DNA of 64,000 nt from Prosapia bicincta (lineage: Eukaryota; Arthropoda; Insecta; Hemiptera; Cercopidae). The notes below the pieces were generated by a model. It was not told the DNA's origin, ran no database searches, and saw only the letters and a list, made by a program, of their open reading frames with translations. How positions within the stretch are numbered: position 1 is the stretch's first letter; every line of letters begins with the position of its first letter. The stretch is taken from assembly GCA_036971475.1 (NCBI GenBank), contig JBAIZL010000001.1, forward strand, positions 206,160,841 through 206,224,840, written 5' to 3'. Positions 1 to 15,343 of the stretch are shown here, one piece after another. The translations under genes were made by a program, and so were the position numbers.

Positions 1-340
1 ACATTGCACAACAGCCTTCCCAATTACCAAACGCCAACAGCTTTTAACCCTTGTACAGGTACATTCAGTTCGTTATCAAAATCAAGGGGCTTCTTAAGCC
101 TCTCCTTAGATGGCTGATTGTCCGCAAATGTAGATAAGAGACAACACGTTGTATTTTGTAAATGTATATATACTTAACTACTGTTCTATATTAAATAACA
201 TTCTATATTAAGTGATTACACTTTAAAAGTTGTACACATAATTTAGGACTTGGCTGTATAGAACATCCTCTAAATACTATTAAATTTCACTATTTTATAT
301 AGGCTTATGACAGATCGCAGACAAGTTTGCTTCTTTAAAC

Positions 341-386
341 ATTCAACGTTTCGAATTTCTTTCCGAAATTCCTTTAAAAACCTCAG
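341..386 (-). other. Hammerhead-like hairpin remnant, PLE terminus
   Basis: On the minus strand a hairpin with arms AATTTC/GAAATT and loop GGAAA is followed by CGAAAC, the layout of a hammerhead stem II plus GAAA core. The upstream CTGANGA half is degraded. It is the inverted partner of the motif at 2078-2119. Confidence 0.35.
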
Positions 387-482
387 TTTTAATTAAACAA
401 TTATACAACATAACTTACAGTTTTTAAAATACATAACATTATATAAAACATAATAAAAATCAAGGAATTACAAAACTCTTAA

Positions 483-1016
483 AGGATGGGATACTTTAAA
501 TTTATTCCAATTTTTGAAAGTATTGGAGGTTCTAACGAACTCAATATGTTTTCAGTTTAATAGTGAGTAATTAATTTAAACAAACAAATTGTATACTAAT
601 TGGGTTGTCTGTTTCACCTACAATATCAGATATAGTAATACAAAATATAGAAGAAATTTTATTAAAAACGTTTGACAGATCAATTATGTAATATGGTAGA
701 TATGCTGATGATACTTTTTTGATTATTGCTAGAAATAAATTAAAAATATTAGTGAGGGGGATGACCTCTGCTCATCAAAGATCAAGTTTTAATATGAAGT
801 TGGGAGGAATGTGGAATTAGGTTTTCTTGATATTTTAGTTAAAATGCAAGATAATGGTAGGTTTTTAATAGATTTATATAAGAAGAATACGTTTTCAGTT
901 AGATATAGACATTTTGTATCTGCACATTCTAGTCACGAAAAAATAGGAATCATAAAAAGTCTTTCGTATAAAATTTTAACGTTATCTGATCCACAGTTTT
1001 ATTTAAACATTTTTTA
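483..1016 (+). pseudogene. Penelope-like reverse transcriptase fragment
   Basis: Conceptual reading in changing frames gives motifs typical of PLE reverse transcriptase. These are a GLSVSPTISDIV-like stretch near 600-640, the active-site string GRYADDTFLI near 697-725 (both aspartates kept), and the C-terminal thumb-like part SFLDILVKM to LSDPQFYLNIF. The only sizeable open part is 811-1017. A stop follows FDRSIM near 690 and the N-terminal half of the domain is missing. The related copy at 42695-43321 is longer but has AAD instead of ADD in the active site. Assignment to PLEs rests on the later GIY-YIG domain as well as on these motifs. Confidence 0.8.
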
Positions 1017-1292
1017 GCTATGAAAAATTTGTTAATTTTGAATAATTACGCTGAAAGCTATATTGATAAATATTATAAAGAACAAACTAAAAAATTGAAG
1101 TATATAGACCAAAAAAAAAAAAAAATTAAATATGAAAAAATAGGATTTTATTTTTACCTTATATAAAATCTCTTACTAAAGAGTAAGGTTAAATGTTGAG
1201 GAAAAATGTGAATTAAAATTGTATATAAATTTCCATTTAAACTCAATAATATTAGAAAAGCCAAAGATAGTTGTACAAAATGACAGAATAAA
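1017..1292 (+). pseudogene. PLE linker between RT and endonuclease, degraded
   Basis: This A-rich interval includes a run of 15 A at 1111-1125. It corresponds to the linker between reverse transcriptase and GIY-YIG domains in PLEs, with several frame breaks. In copy 2 the A run has grown to 46. Confidence 0.55.
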
Positions 1293-1400
1293 AGAGTGGC
1301 ATATAAGATTGATTGCAAAAAGTGTGATGTGTGTTATGTAGGGCAAACTGATAGACTTTTGGAAACGAGAAAGAATGAACATAAAAACAATATAAAATAA
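1293..1400 (+). pseudogene. GIY-YIG endonuclease fragment of PLE
   Basis: The frame starting at 1293 reads VAYKIDCKKCDVCYVGQT followed by DRLLETRKNEHK. This matches the GIY-YIG nuclease of Penelope-like elements, including the CxxC spacing before the YVGQT motif and the Arg/Glu helix after it. The expected GIY tripeptide has become VAY and the frame is not joined to the RT. The nuclease normally nicks DNA for target-primed insertion; this copy cannot encode a whole protein. Confidence 0.8.
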
Positions 1401-2077
1401 GATGAAGAACGTTATAATGTTATTTCTGGACATATTAAAACGTTTAATGATAAACATCAAATGGACGGGATAATATAGATGTTTTACAAAAGGAAATTCA
1501 TTGGAAAAAGAGGAGATTTGCGGAAATGTGGTATATAAAAAACAAGGAAAAAATGCATTCAATAAAATGACAGAATTAAATGATTTTCCATGTGCTTAAT
1601 AATGTTTGGTAATGAAATTATAAGTGAAATTTGACATTTTTGTAGGTTTTCTGGTCACTCGATGTAATGCATATATTATAATGATTGTGTAGTTTAAAAT
1701 TTAAAATGTCGACTTTGTAATTAATAGTAGATATGTTCGTGTATGTATCTGTGATTTATCTGTTTTATTGTGATATAAACAAATTTTTGAGTTGTAAATG
1801 GATATTTTTAACCAAAAAATATACCCAGTTATTTAAAAAAGTACTCAAACCATTTGGAAAGCTATCCAACAATTTAAATACATTTAGAATGGCACAATTG
1901 TTCTCATGATATTATAGATAAGTTTTGAATTTAATTGTTATTTTGATAAAAAATTGACTTCAAAATGAGAATATATATCAAGAGTTTTGTAATCTGTTTA
2001 TTTTTATTATGTTTTATATAACGCTATGTATTTTATAAATTGTAAGTTATGTTGTATAATTGTTTAATTGAAACTGA

Positions 2078-2119
2078 GCTCTTGAAAACCAATTTTGGAA
2101 AGAAATTCGAAACTCTGAG
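2078..2119 (+). other. Hammerhead-like hairpin, PLE terminus
   Basis: Order: stem-I-like GCTC, a degraded core TTGAAAA (expected CTGAAGA), hairpin AATTTT/AAATT around GGAA, CGAAAC, and GAG that can pair back to CTC. Hammerhead motifs are established in PLE terminal repeats. This copy has lost core bases, so activity is unlikely. Confidence 0.4.
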
Positions 2120-2330
2120 TGTTATAAAAAATAATAGTTATTAACTGACATTATATAAAAATATTACTTAAAAATGTCACAATTACGATATCTTCTAAGA
2201 CAATCAAATTTCAAAAAACAATATCTGTTTTCAAAGTGGTAGTTATAGATATTGTCAATGGGAAAACGGTATAGAAACAGGTAAAAATATTTTGGACAGT
2301 AATAGTGTATGGATGTGTGTCTAATCACAT

Positions 2331-2352
2331 GCGGCCAAGTTGGTAGAGCATC
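2331..2352 (+). repeat. tRNA-derived A-box-like remnant
   Basis: GCGGCCAAGTTGGTAGAGCA resembles the first 20 bases of a tRNA, including the A box (AGTTGGTAGAGC). No B box or acceptor stem follows. It is conserved at 44975-44996. Best read as the head of a tRNA-derived SINE or a tRNA fragment carried inside the repeat. Confidence 0.35.
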
Positions 2353-2600
2353 GTTTTACTGGAATGAGTTCCAGAATGAGAAGTAGAAAATCAACTCTTG
2401 TTATAGCTGAAGGTGTAATGTTTGCACGTCAAGCTTATGGGAATGTACGCAAGAAGTTTTTAAGATAAATAATAAAAATTGTTATTACTATGAATATTTA
2501 TTTAAATTAGGATTATGTTGTTATATAGGTATAAATAAAATATTTATAATCTAAGATAAAATTTAGCTTATATAAACAATCTGATTGTAGACTATGCTCA

Positions 2601-2636
2601 CTGACTAAGACAACATTGGTGTCGAAAACATGTTAC
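2601..2636 (+). other. Hammerhead-like hairpin, second family
   Basis: CTGACTA, one extra base, stem GACA/TGTC around a 7-base loop, then GAAA and the self-complementary AACATGTT. The copy at 45338 has the intact CTGACGA core. Stem I pairing is poor. Confidence 0.35.
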
Positions 2637-2779
2637 AATTAAAACAATTGTTTTTAAGAAAAGTTTATTTCTTCTAATTAGGCTGCTGTTAGTTACAGTA
2701 ATTATCTTGCTACACTTGACTTAGTATGTAAGTTCGTGTGTTCCTGAAATCAAGCAACAACTTTCCTTTTAGTCTAAAC

Positions 2780-3135
2780 CAGGGGTCAGAATCATTTTAT
2801 GCGGCCCTTTCCACTTGTGGTTTTTTGAATTCTGAGTGGTCCGAATAGCTTATGCTTACGGGTTACAATACAAATAGGTTGCTCAATCGCTAGAACCATT
2901 ACATTAGCCACAACAATAAACGCCATATAATAAATATCAGGCGCGATATAAGTGGAAAGCAGGGTCTGCGATGTGCATGCAGGCAAGTTCACCCCTACAG
3001 CAATTTTGTTAATTTTTAAATGAACTTGTTTCATTTCATTATTTCAGAACTTCATAAGACCAATAAGGAAATTTGTCTGAGTTAAAGTTTAAAAATTGTA
3101 AAATTTGTGTAAGTAGCTTATTTTATATAAATTAC
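2780..3135. mobile_element. hAT-type non-autonomous element, partial
   Basis: The 5' end starts CAGGGGTCAGAATC and runs into GCGGCCC, as is common for hAT non-autonomous elements. It is preceded by GTCTAAAC (2772-2779), the same 8 bases that flank both sides of the copy at 45513-46054. The 3' end is not preserved; similarity to the other copy stops near 3135. An 80-codon minus-strand open frame occurs in both copies but matches nothing I recognise. Confidence 0.6.
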
Positions 3136-4640
3136 TTTGAAAATCCAAAAAGTATTTATAGAATATTTATAAAAGAATTTATATTTTTAATTTTTACTTA
3201 ATAATAAGATCGGGCCGACACAAAAGAAAATGTTTGTTTTCTATGTGAACACTTGGTACTGTAACGTAGGGAGTAAGGCGCTCCTAGCGGGCAAATCATG
3301 TAAAATATCGTACGAGGTGGTCAGTTAAGGGAATCGGTTTAGATCACGCCATATTACGTAAACATGAGGTGATTTCCGGAACCAATGAAATACGAATAAT
3401 GAATTTTTTTCATATACCTTCATACTCGTTTGCCTATAAAATAAAGCATTGCAAATTTAAAAATTGTTTTAAAATGACTTGTTTCCTGCGTTTAATTCCT
3501 TATTCTATTGTTATTATTTTTAAAATAGAACTTTAATGCTATTATAAAAGTATGCACTTAAGTATTAAGGCTTCGACGAAGCCTTTTGGGTAAAGCTATA
3601 TTGTAGTAAAATTACAGGCATGTGCATCGTTAAATGCTTCTAAAAGTAGACGACATGTTGAGTGCATAAATACGGTCTGGACTTCCATTAGTACGAACAA
3701 TTTCAAAAAGGGACTTTAATATTTTACGAGAGTTGCAGTTGAGCTTATTTCGGAAGTACTTGAATGAGATTTAAAAAGTAAGGTAGTTTGCAAAGTTAGA
3801 ACTGAAATTTGGATTTAAAATTCTGTCGTTTGTGAATACTTGTTACACCAGCTGGAAATGTGTTTAGAGTGAAGGGTTTATAGGTTATGAAATAAATAAC
3901 ACCTGTTATCTTATGTTTGTTCTTAAAATATTGTTATTGTTAAGGGTAAATAATTAATGGTATAAAGATTGATGAAAGTGCATATCATCAACTCCATCAT
4001 ATCTAACATGAGAGTTCGAATTTCGATTCAATTACTTGATATGAAGAGAGAAGGTTTGACAGATATTTGTAGGTTTTCAAAATTCTTGACCAACGGTGAT
4101 AAGGTTTTTCAAGGACACTTTTTAATCCTTGTTTTACCCAAATTTCCTTTTCTACGTTTACACTTACTTCCATATTTTAAAATTAAGTACGTAACTATAA
4201 ATATTTATAAATTTTTGGTTTTTGTGTCTTTCTTCATTAGTAGCCGTTTTAGATCTGTATCCAGGTTACCTTTGGCTATTTTAGAAGTAACATATTCCTT
4301 TTTTTTAGCGATCCTTCTCAGTTAATTCAAGAGCAAATCATTTAAATTAGCACAGTTTCTAGTATTAATTATACTTTCTCAAAGTATCCACTTTTTATTA
4401 TAAACGTTATCATATATTGATAATGTTCTTTAGGGACGTCAATTACTTTTGACTTTAAGGTAGTCAGGTTTTATTTATGTAAGGAACAAAATTTAAAATG
4501 CCATTGAATTAGAAAATCCATGCATCTCACAAGGACAGCTGTACATGGCCTGTTAACGTGTAAGAAAATCTGCATTCTAACTTGTTTGTGTTTGCACCAG
4601 AAAAATGACAAAAAATATTGTACAGCCTAAAATGCACTTA
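3136..4640. other. No recognised feature
   Basis: AT-rich DNA. A 118-codon open frame at 3969-4325 has no recognisable motif, AT-rich codon content and no second copy in the window, so it is not called a gene. Confidence 0.6.
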
Positions 4641-4671
4641 AGTAAATATAATTAAATTGAAAGTGCATTGA

Positions 4672-5139
<468 letters not shown>

Positions 5140-5277
5140 CCTATTGTACTATTCATTAATGATGATGTTAGTACTGTTTGCCAATGAACAAAATGTTTTG
5201 AATAATAAAAATAAATAAATAAATATTCTTGTACTTGCCCTCTCTTGTTTTGATTATTATACAAGTATTCATATTAC

Positions 5278-6278
<1,001 letters not shown>

Positions 6279-9200
6279 AGTATCAAAATAGTTTTTATAA
6301 TAGAAAAAGTTATTGCGTTCTTGCCATAAAGTATTTTTTCATAAATACTATTTATGTAAAAATAATCCGTTACGTATAAACGAATAAAGGTTTGTAGTAA
6401 CAGTACAAACATTTGTGGGAAACGTTAAATTGATATGAAAATATTTATAAGACTTTGTGTCAATAATAATTATAATAGCATTTATGATGACTTTTTATTT
6501 AATGGAATAAAATAAACTCATTTTAATAATTTTAAGTAATAATTAATTACTAATTAATAACTGAGGAGATTGTTTTCGAAAGGTTTTCTTCTAATGAAGT
6601 TACGAGCACTTGGTTTTAAAGATGTTTAGTGAAATATGAATTTTGCTGTTAGCAAGTGTATGTAATTTATTAATTTATATTATGCTGTATTATTTATAAA
6701 GTAAAAATATTTTAATTATACATTCAATAAACAAGGCCAAGCTGTTTAAACGGGCTTTTTTAAACGTTATACATAATTTATTGAATGTAAAGTGCTTTGA
6801 ATGGTATAACAAAATGGGTGTAAAAAACTCGAACGCGGAATGGATATTCAAAAATAGATAAAATTTAATAACAGTTTTCCAATAGGATTTAAAATATAAA
6901 GTGTTTCGAACTTTTTTTTGGTAGATTTAAAAGATAATTAACATGACACTTACAAGCCAATACACAGATTAGTCAAGAGACACACAAGAGAACTACATAG
7001 AGAACTACACAATAATATTGTTAATGTTTTACATTTAAGTAATAGAGGTTTGCAAAACTATTAGATAAAAACTCCAAAACTTTATAAGTTGGGCAACAAT
7101 ATGATGACAATTTATTAATAAATCGTGCAAGATAATATTTAAAGATATACTAATAAAAGTAAAAATAATGTTCAATACTTAGTATCAAAACATAGATAAG
7201 TGAAAATTATATTTAAGAAGGTCACCATCCAATAAAGTTTTGATTACATTATATTTGAATTTTAAATATTTCTTTGATATTGTACAAAAACAGATTATAG
7301 GGAATTGATAATAAATTAAACATCCTAGTCTAACTGATGTAGTTGCTATTTAACAATGTAATAATATTAGGCATGTTTAGTAAGAAAATGTTTTGTATGC
7401 AAAATCCAAGTATTTCTATAATTAAATTTTGATTGATCTGAAAATGATAATGAAGTATAGTCTTGTAAATTAGGAAAATTTTTGACATATTGAACTTCTG
7501 GAAAAAATGTGTTCGCGAATCATTAGAAACGTTTTCTTATATTCTATTTGCCCTACTTTATAATTCCCTTTATATAACCCCGATAGAGAATAGGTTCACA
7601 TCACAGGTGATGCCTTGTATTTATACCGAGGGGCTTCATGCCCTTACCATAATCCTACCAAAGCTCACAACGCTTCCTTCCCTCAGGTAACAATGACCAT
7701 ATAGTAAGATTTACTTGAATACAAACTAAACACCCACTTCCAAATTTCTATGACTGATAGAACTCGAAAGTATCAAAACAGTTTTTATAATAGAAAAAGT
7801 TATTGCGTTCTTGCCATAAAGTATTTTTTCATAAATACTATTTATGTAAAAATAATCCGTTAAGTATAAAAGAATAAAGGTTTGTAGTAATAGTACAAAC
7901 ATTTGTGGGAAAAGTAAAATTGATATGAAAATATTTATAAGACTTTGTGTCAATAATAATTATAATAGCATTTATTATGCCTTTTTATTTAATGGAATAA
8001 AATAAACTCATTTTAATAATTTCAAGTGCGCTCAGTACCGTCTAATTAATAACTGAGGAGATTGTTTTCGAAAGGTTTTCTTCTAATGAAGTTACGAGCA
8101 CTTGGTTTTAAAGATGTTTAGTGAAATATGAATTTTGCTGTTAGCAAGTGTATGTAATTTATTAATTTATATTATGCTGTATTATTTATAAAGTAAAAAT
8201 ATTTTAATTATACATTCAATAAACAAGGCCAAGCTGTTTAAAAGGGCTTTTTTAAACGTTATACATAATTTATTGAATGTAAAGTGCTTTGAATGGTATA
8301 ACAAAATGGGTGTAAAAAACTCGAACGCGGAATGGATATTCAAAAATAGATAAAATTTAATAACAGTTTTCCAATAGGATTTAAAATATAAAGTGTTTCG
8401 AACTTTTTTTTGGTAGATTTAAAAGATAATTAACATGACACTTACAAGCCAATACACAGATTAGTCAAGAGACACACAAGAGAACTACATAGAGAACTAC
8501 ACAATAATATTGTTAATGTTTTACATTTAAGTAATAGAGGTTTGCAAAACTATTAGATAAAAACTCCAAAACTTTATAAGTTGGGCAACAATATGATGAC
8601 AATTTATTAATAAATCGTGCAAGATAATATTTAAAGATATACTAATAAAAGTAAAAATAATGTTCAATACTTAGTATCAAAACATAGATAAGTGAAAATT
8701 ATATTTAAGAAGGTCACCATCCAATAAAGTTTTGATTACATTATATTTGAATTTTAAATATTTCTTTGATATTGTACAAAAACAGATTATAGGGAATTGA
8801 TAATAAATTAAACATCCTAGTCTAACTGATGTAGTTGCTATTTAACAATGTAATAATATTAGGCATGTTTAGTAAGAAAATGTTTTGTATGCAAAATCCA
8901 AGTATTTCTATAATTAAATTTTGATTGATCTGAAAATGATAATGAAGTATAGTCTTGTAAATTAGGAAAATTTTTGACATATTGAACTTCTGGAAAAAAT
9001 GTGTTCGCGAATCATTAGAAACGTTTTCTTATATTCTATTTGCCCTACTTTATAATTCCCTTTATATAACCCCGATAGAGAATAGGTTCACATCACAGGT
9101 GATGCCTTGTATTTATACCGAGGGGCTTCATGCCCTTACCATAATCCTACCAAAGCTCACAACGCTTCCTTCCCTCAGGTAACAATGACCATATAGTAAG

Positions 9201-10768
9201 ATTTACTTGAATACAAACTAAACACCCACTTCTAAATTTCTATGACTGATAGAACTCGAAAGTATCAAAACAGTTTTTATAATAGAAAAAGTTATTGCGT
9301 TCTTGCCATAAAGTATTTTTTCATAAATACTATTTATGTAAAAATAATCCGTTAAGTATAAAAGAATAAAGGTTTGTAGTAATAGTACAAACATTTGTGG
9401 GAAAAGTAAAATTGATATGAAAATATTTATAAGACTTTGTGTCAATAATAATTATAATAGCATTTATTATGCCTTTTTATTTAATGGAATAAAATAAACT
9501 CATTTTAATAATTTCAAGTGCGCTCAGTACCGTCTAATTAATAACTGAGGAGATTGTTTTCGAAAGGTTTTCTTCTAATGAAGTTACGAGTACTTGGTTT
9601 TAAAGATGTTTAGTGAAATATGAGTTTTGCTGTTAGCAAGTGTATGTAACTTATTAATTTAAATTATGCTGTATTATTTATAAAGTAAAAATATTTTAAT
9701 TATACATTCAATAAACACGTCAAAGCCGGTTAAAATTGCTTTTTTAAACGTTATACATAACTTATTGAATGTAAAGTGCTTTGAATGATATAACAAAATC
9801 TGTGTGAAAAACTCGAACGCGGAAAGGATATTCAAAAATAGATAAAATTTAATAACAGTTTTTCAATAGGATTTAAAATATAAAGTGTTTCGAACTTTTT
9901 TTTGGTAGATTTAAAAGATAATTAACATGACACTTACAAGCCAATACACAGATTAGTCAAGAGACACACAAGAGAACTACATAGAGAACTACACAATAAT
10001 ATTGTTAATGTTTTACATTTAAGTAATAGAGGTTTGCAAAACTATTAGATAAAAACTCCAAAACTTTATAAGTTGGGGAACAATATGATGACAATTTATT
10101 AATAAATCGTGCAAGATAATATTTAAAGATATACTAATAAAAGTAAAAATAATGTTCAATACTTAGTATCAAAACATAGATAAGTGAAAATTATACTTAA
10201 GAAGGTCACCATCCAATAAAGTTTTGATTACATTATATTTGAATTTTAAATATTTCTTTGATATTGTACAAAAACAGATTATAGGGAATTGATAATAAAT
10301 TAAACATCCTAGTCTAACTGATGTAGTTGCAATTTAACAATGTAATAATATTAGGCATGTTTAGTAAGAAAAAGTTTTGTATGCAAAATCCAAGTATTTC
10401 TATCATTAAATTTTGATTCATCTGAAAATGATAATGAAGTATAGTCTTGTAAATTAGGAAAATTTTTGACATATTGAACTTCTGGAAAAAATGTGTTCGC
10501 GAATCATTAGAAACGTTTCCTTATATTCTATTTGCCCTACTTTATAATTCCCTCTATATAACCCCGATAGAGAATAGGTTCACTCAAGTAATGTGACACA
10601 TCACAGGTGATGCCTTGTATTTATACCGAGGGGCTTCATGCCCTTACCTTAATCCTACCAAAGCTCACAACGCTTCCTTCCCTCGGGTAACAATGGCCAT
10701 ATAGTGATATCTACTTGAATACAAACTAAACACCCACTTCTAAATTTCTATGACTGATAGAACTCGAA
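6279..10768 (+). repeat. Tandem triplication of a ~1.49 kb non-coding unit
   Basis: Three head-to-tail copies: 6279-7768 (1490), 7769-9260 (1492) and 9261-10768 (1508). Each begins AGTATCAAAA and ends TGATAGAACTCGAA. Copies 1 and 2 are nearly identical over most of their length but differ more in the first 260 bases. Copy 3 is more divergent and carries a 16-base insertion near 10583. Identical short frames (7490-7690 and 8982-9182) only reflect the duplication. No transposon protein or terminal repeat is visible. Confidence 0.95.
6719..6789. repeat. 13-bp inverted repeat inside the 1.49 kb unit
   Basis: TACATTCAATAAA at 6719-6731 and its exact reverse complement at 6777-6789 enclose 45 bases. 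It is repeated at 8211-8281; copy 3 (about 9703-9773) has one mismatch in the right arm. Confidence 0.8.
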
Positions 10769-14039
<3,271 letters not shown>

Positions 14040-15225
14040 ATAAATTTCTGTGTAGAAAAAGAAAGCACTGATCACAGTTTCATTCTTGACACTTTAATTT
14101 CTATTTAATTTTTACTATGGAAAATTCTTACGCCACTCTAAAATTCTTATGTTAACAGAGTTAACCTCGTACGAATGTCGTACCATTAAACCTAAAACAT
14201 GACGCCATAAATTTGTAATGCTTATTTAGTACAAAACGCCATATCATAATTGCATGTTAATAGTCATGTTCAGTGTTTATATATTCTAACATAGTTCCAT
14301 TGTTCAATGCGTGATAACACGTGACCCTGTTCTAGATAATGTATTCGTGTATCGTGGTTCGTTCATTGCGGGGAATCACAATACGTGCATGCCTCGCTCA
14401 GACGGCTGTTGGAGGCTTACATATACTTATAATTTGTGTTTAATCAAAATCTAGCTATTCAACACACGTAAAACCTTACCGCCTAATCAGACGGGTTATT
14501 GTGGTGTCTTATAAGAAGAAATAACATCTCAATAAATAACAAATTGGTTTATTTTCTGCACAACCAAATCAATGGAGGGCAAAATCATCACTAAGACCCT
14601 CTGCTTCGCTCATTACAGCCAGGTTTAAATACATTTGCTACTCAAGGATCTAAGTAACCTCTGACAAAGATCTGGAAATTTACTTAATACGGGTTTCACT
14701 GTGTAATTTAAAGGTCAGATGTGCAAGAAACAAGTTGTGACTGCTCCCAACATAACGTACAAATACACAAAACCAGGCGATGATTCCACGAATGTCTGGC
14801 TACGTTCATGGTTTAAAGATCGTAGAATGGTGATTTAGAAATGAAAAATATTGTTTTTAACACTATAAACACTAGAACATATATTATTGTGTATATGTAT
14901 TACTAAAACTCGGAGGGACCTTATCGGTGTAGAGCACTTAGCTGCAGCCTTTGTACTATCTTCCCATCCATACCACAGGACTAGCTTAGTGAATATATTA
15001 TTGTGTAACGCTTACATTACTACAGTAGCTCGTATGAGCTATTGCCACGGCCATTTCGAGAGATGTGTACCTTTGTCAACTCAGACTGTACTGTCAATTG
15101 ATAGCCAAGGCTCACCATACAAAATAATTGTTATACAATTACATCTACACATTAACATGTGATGTCTGAGTTAACTAAAGGATACAAATCCCGAAATGAC
15201 TGTCCTCAATAATCAGCAAAGTAGA

Positions 15226-15343
15226 GTCTTTGTATGTTATCCCTCTGAGGATGGTTACTTTGTAACTGAAATGTACGTAAGGGTAAAATAAAGAAAGTTT
15301 GTGGTTAAGAGGTTTTTGTGTATTTATTATTAAATTCAACCAC
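15226..15343 (+). mobile_element. PLE-type terminal fragment with hammerhead-like motif
   Basis: This segment is absent from the paralogous block B2, where 49921-49940 is continuous. It contains the best hammerhead-like hairpin of the window (15241-15283). No coding part is present, so the assignment to a PLE terminus rests on this motif alone. Confidence 0.45.
15241..15283 (+). other. Hammerhead-like ribozyme motif, best preserved
   Basis: CCCT (15241-15244) can pair with AGGG (15280-15283) as stem I. CTGAGGA at 15245-15251 is the CUGANGA core. One unpaired T is followed by a hairpin with arms GGTTAC/GTAACT and loop TTT. GAAA is at 15268-15271, then stem III ATG/CGT, and an A at the predicted cleavage position 15279. 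The extra T between core and stem II departs from the strict consensus, so catalysis is uncertain. Confidence 0.5.

Larger units (their letters stand above)
300..2125 (+). mobile_element. Penelope-like element, decayed copy 1
   Basis: This holds a reverse-transcriptase remnant followed by a GIY-YIG endonuclease remnant, the order that defines Penelope-like elements. A terminal segment (about 310-480) is an inverted copy of the 3' end (about 1980-2120), the inverted terminal arrangement known for PLEs. The inverted segment joins the RT directly near 483. Copy 2 at 42300-44470 has about 300 more bases there, so this copy carries an internal deletion. It is non-functional. Confidence 0.8.
1..3135 (+). 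repeat. Paralogous block A1 (copy of 42107-45900)
   Basis: This segment aligns in the same orientation with 42107-45900. Shared landmarks are the start near 125 versus 42107, the Penelope reverse-transcriptase remnant (811 versus 43115), the tRNA-like stretch (2331 versus 44975) and the hAT-type end (2780 versus 45513). Offsets change from about 42304 to 42749 because of indels. The first 60 bases match 44635-44690, so part of the order is rearranged. Similarity ends near 3135. Eye-judged similarity is high, around nine bases in ten. Confidence 0.8.

Noticed and set aside
2331..2352. A complete tRNA gene
   Set aside because: Only the D-arm side is present. The anticodon arm, B box and acceptor pairing are absent.
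2792..3034. 80-codon minus-strand frame conserved at 45541-45783
   Set aside because: Conservation is explained by block duplication. It overlaps the hAT terminus and has no protein motif.
3969..4325. 118-codon frame
   Set aside because: No motif, AT-driven composition, no second copy and no recognisable splice or promoter context.
7490..7690. 66-codon frame repeated exactly at 8982-9182
   Set aside because: It is identical only because the whole 1.49 kb unit is duplicated; the third copy does not keep it.
14887..15162. 91-codon frame in block B1
   Set aside because: Not preserved in B2 and shows no family signature.
15241..15283. Calling the motif a proven active hammerhead ribozyme
   Set aside because: All copies carry an extra base between core and stem II and have very short stem III; activity cannot be claimed from sequence.
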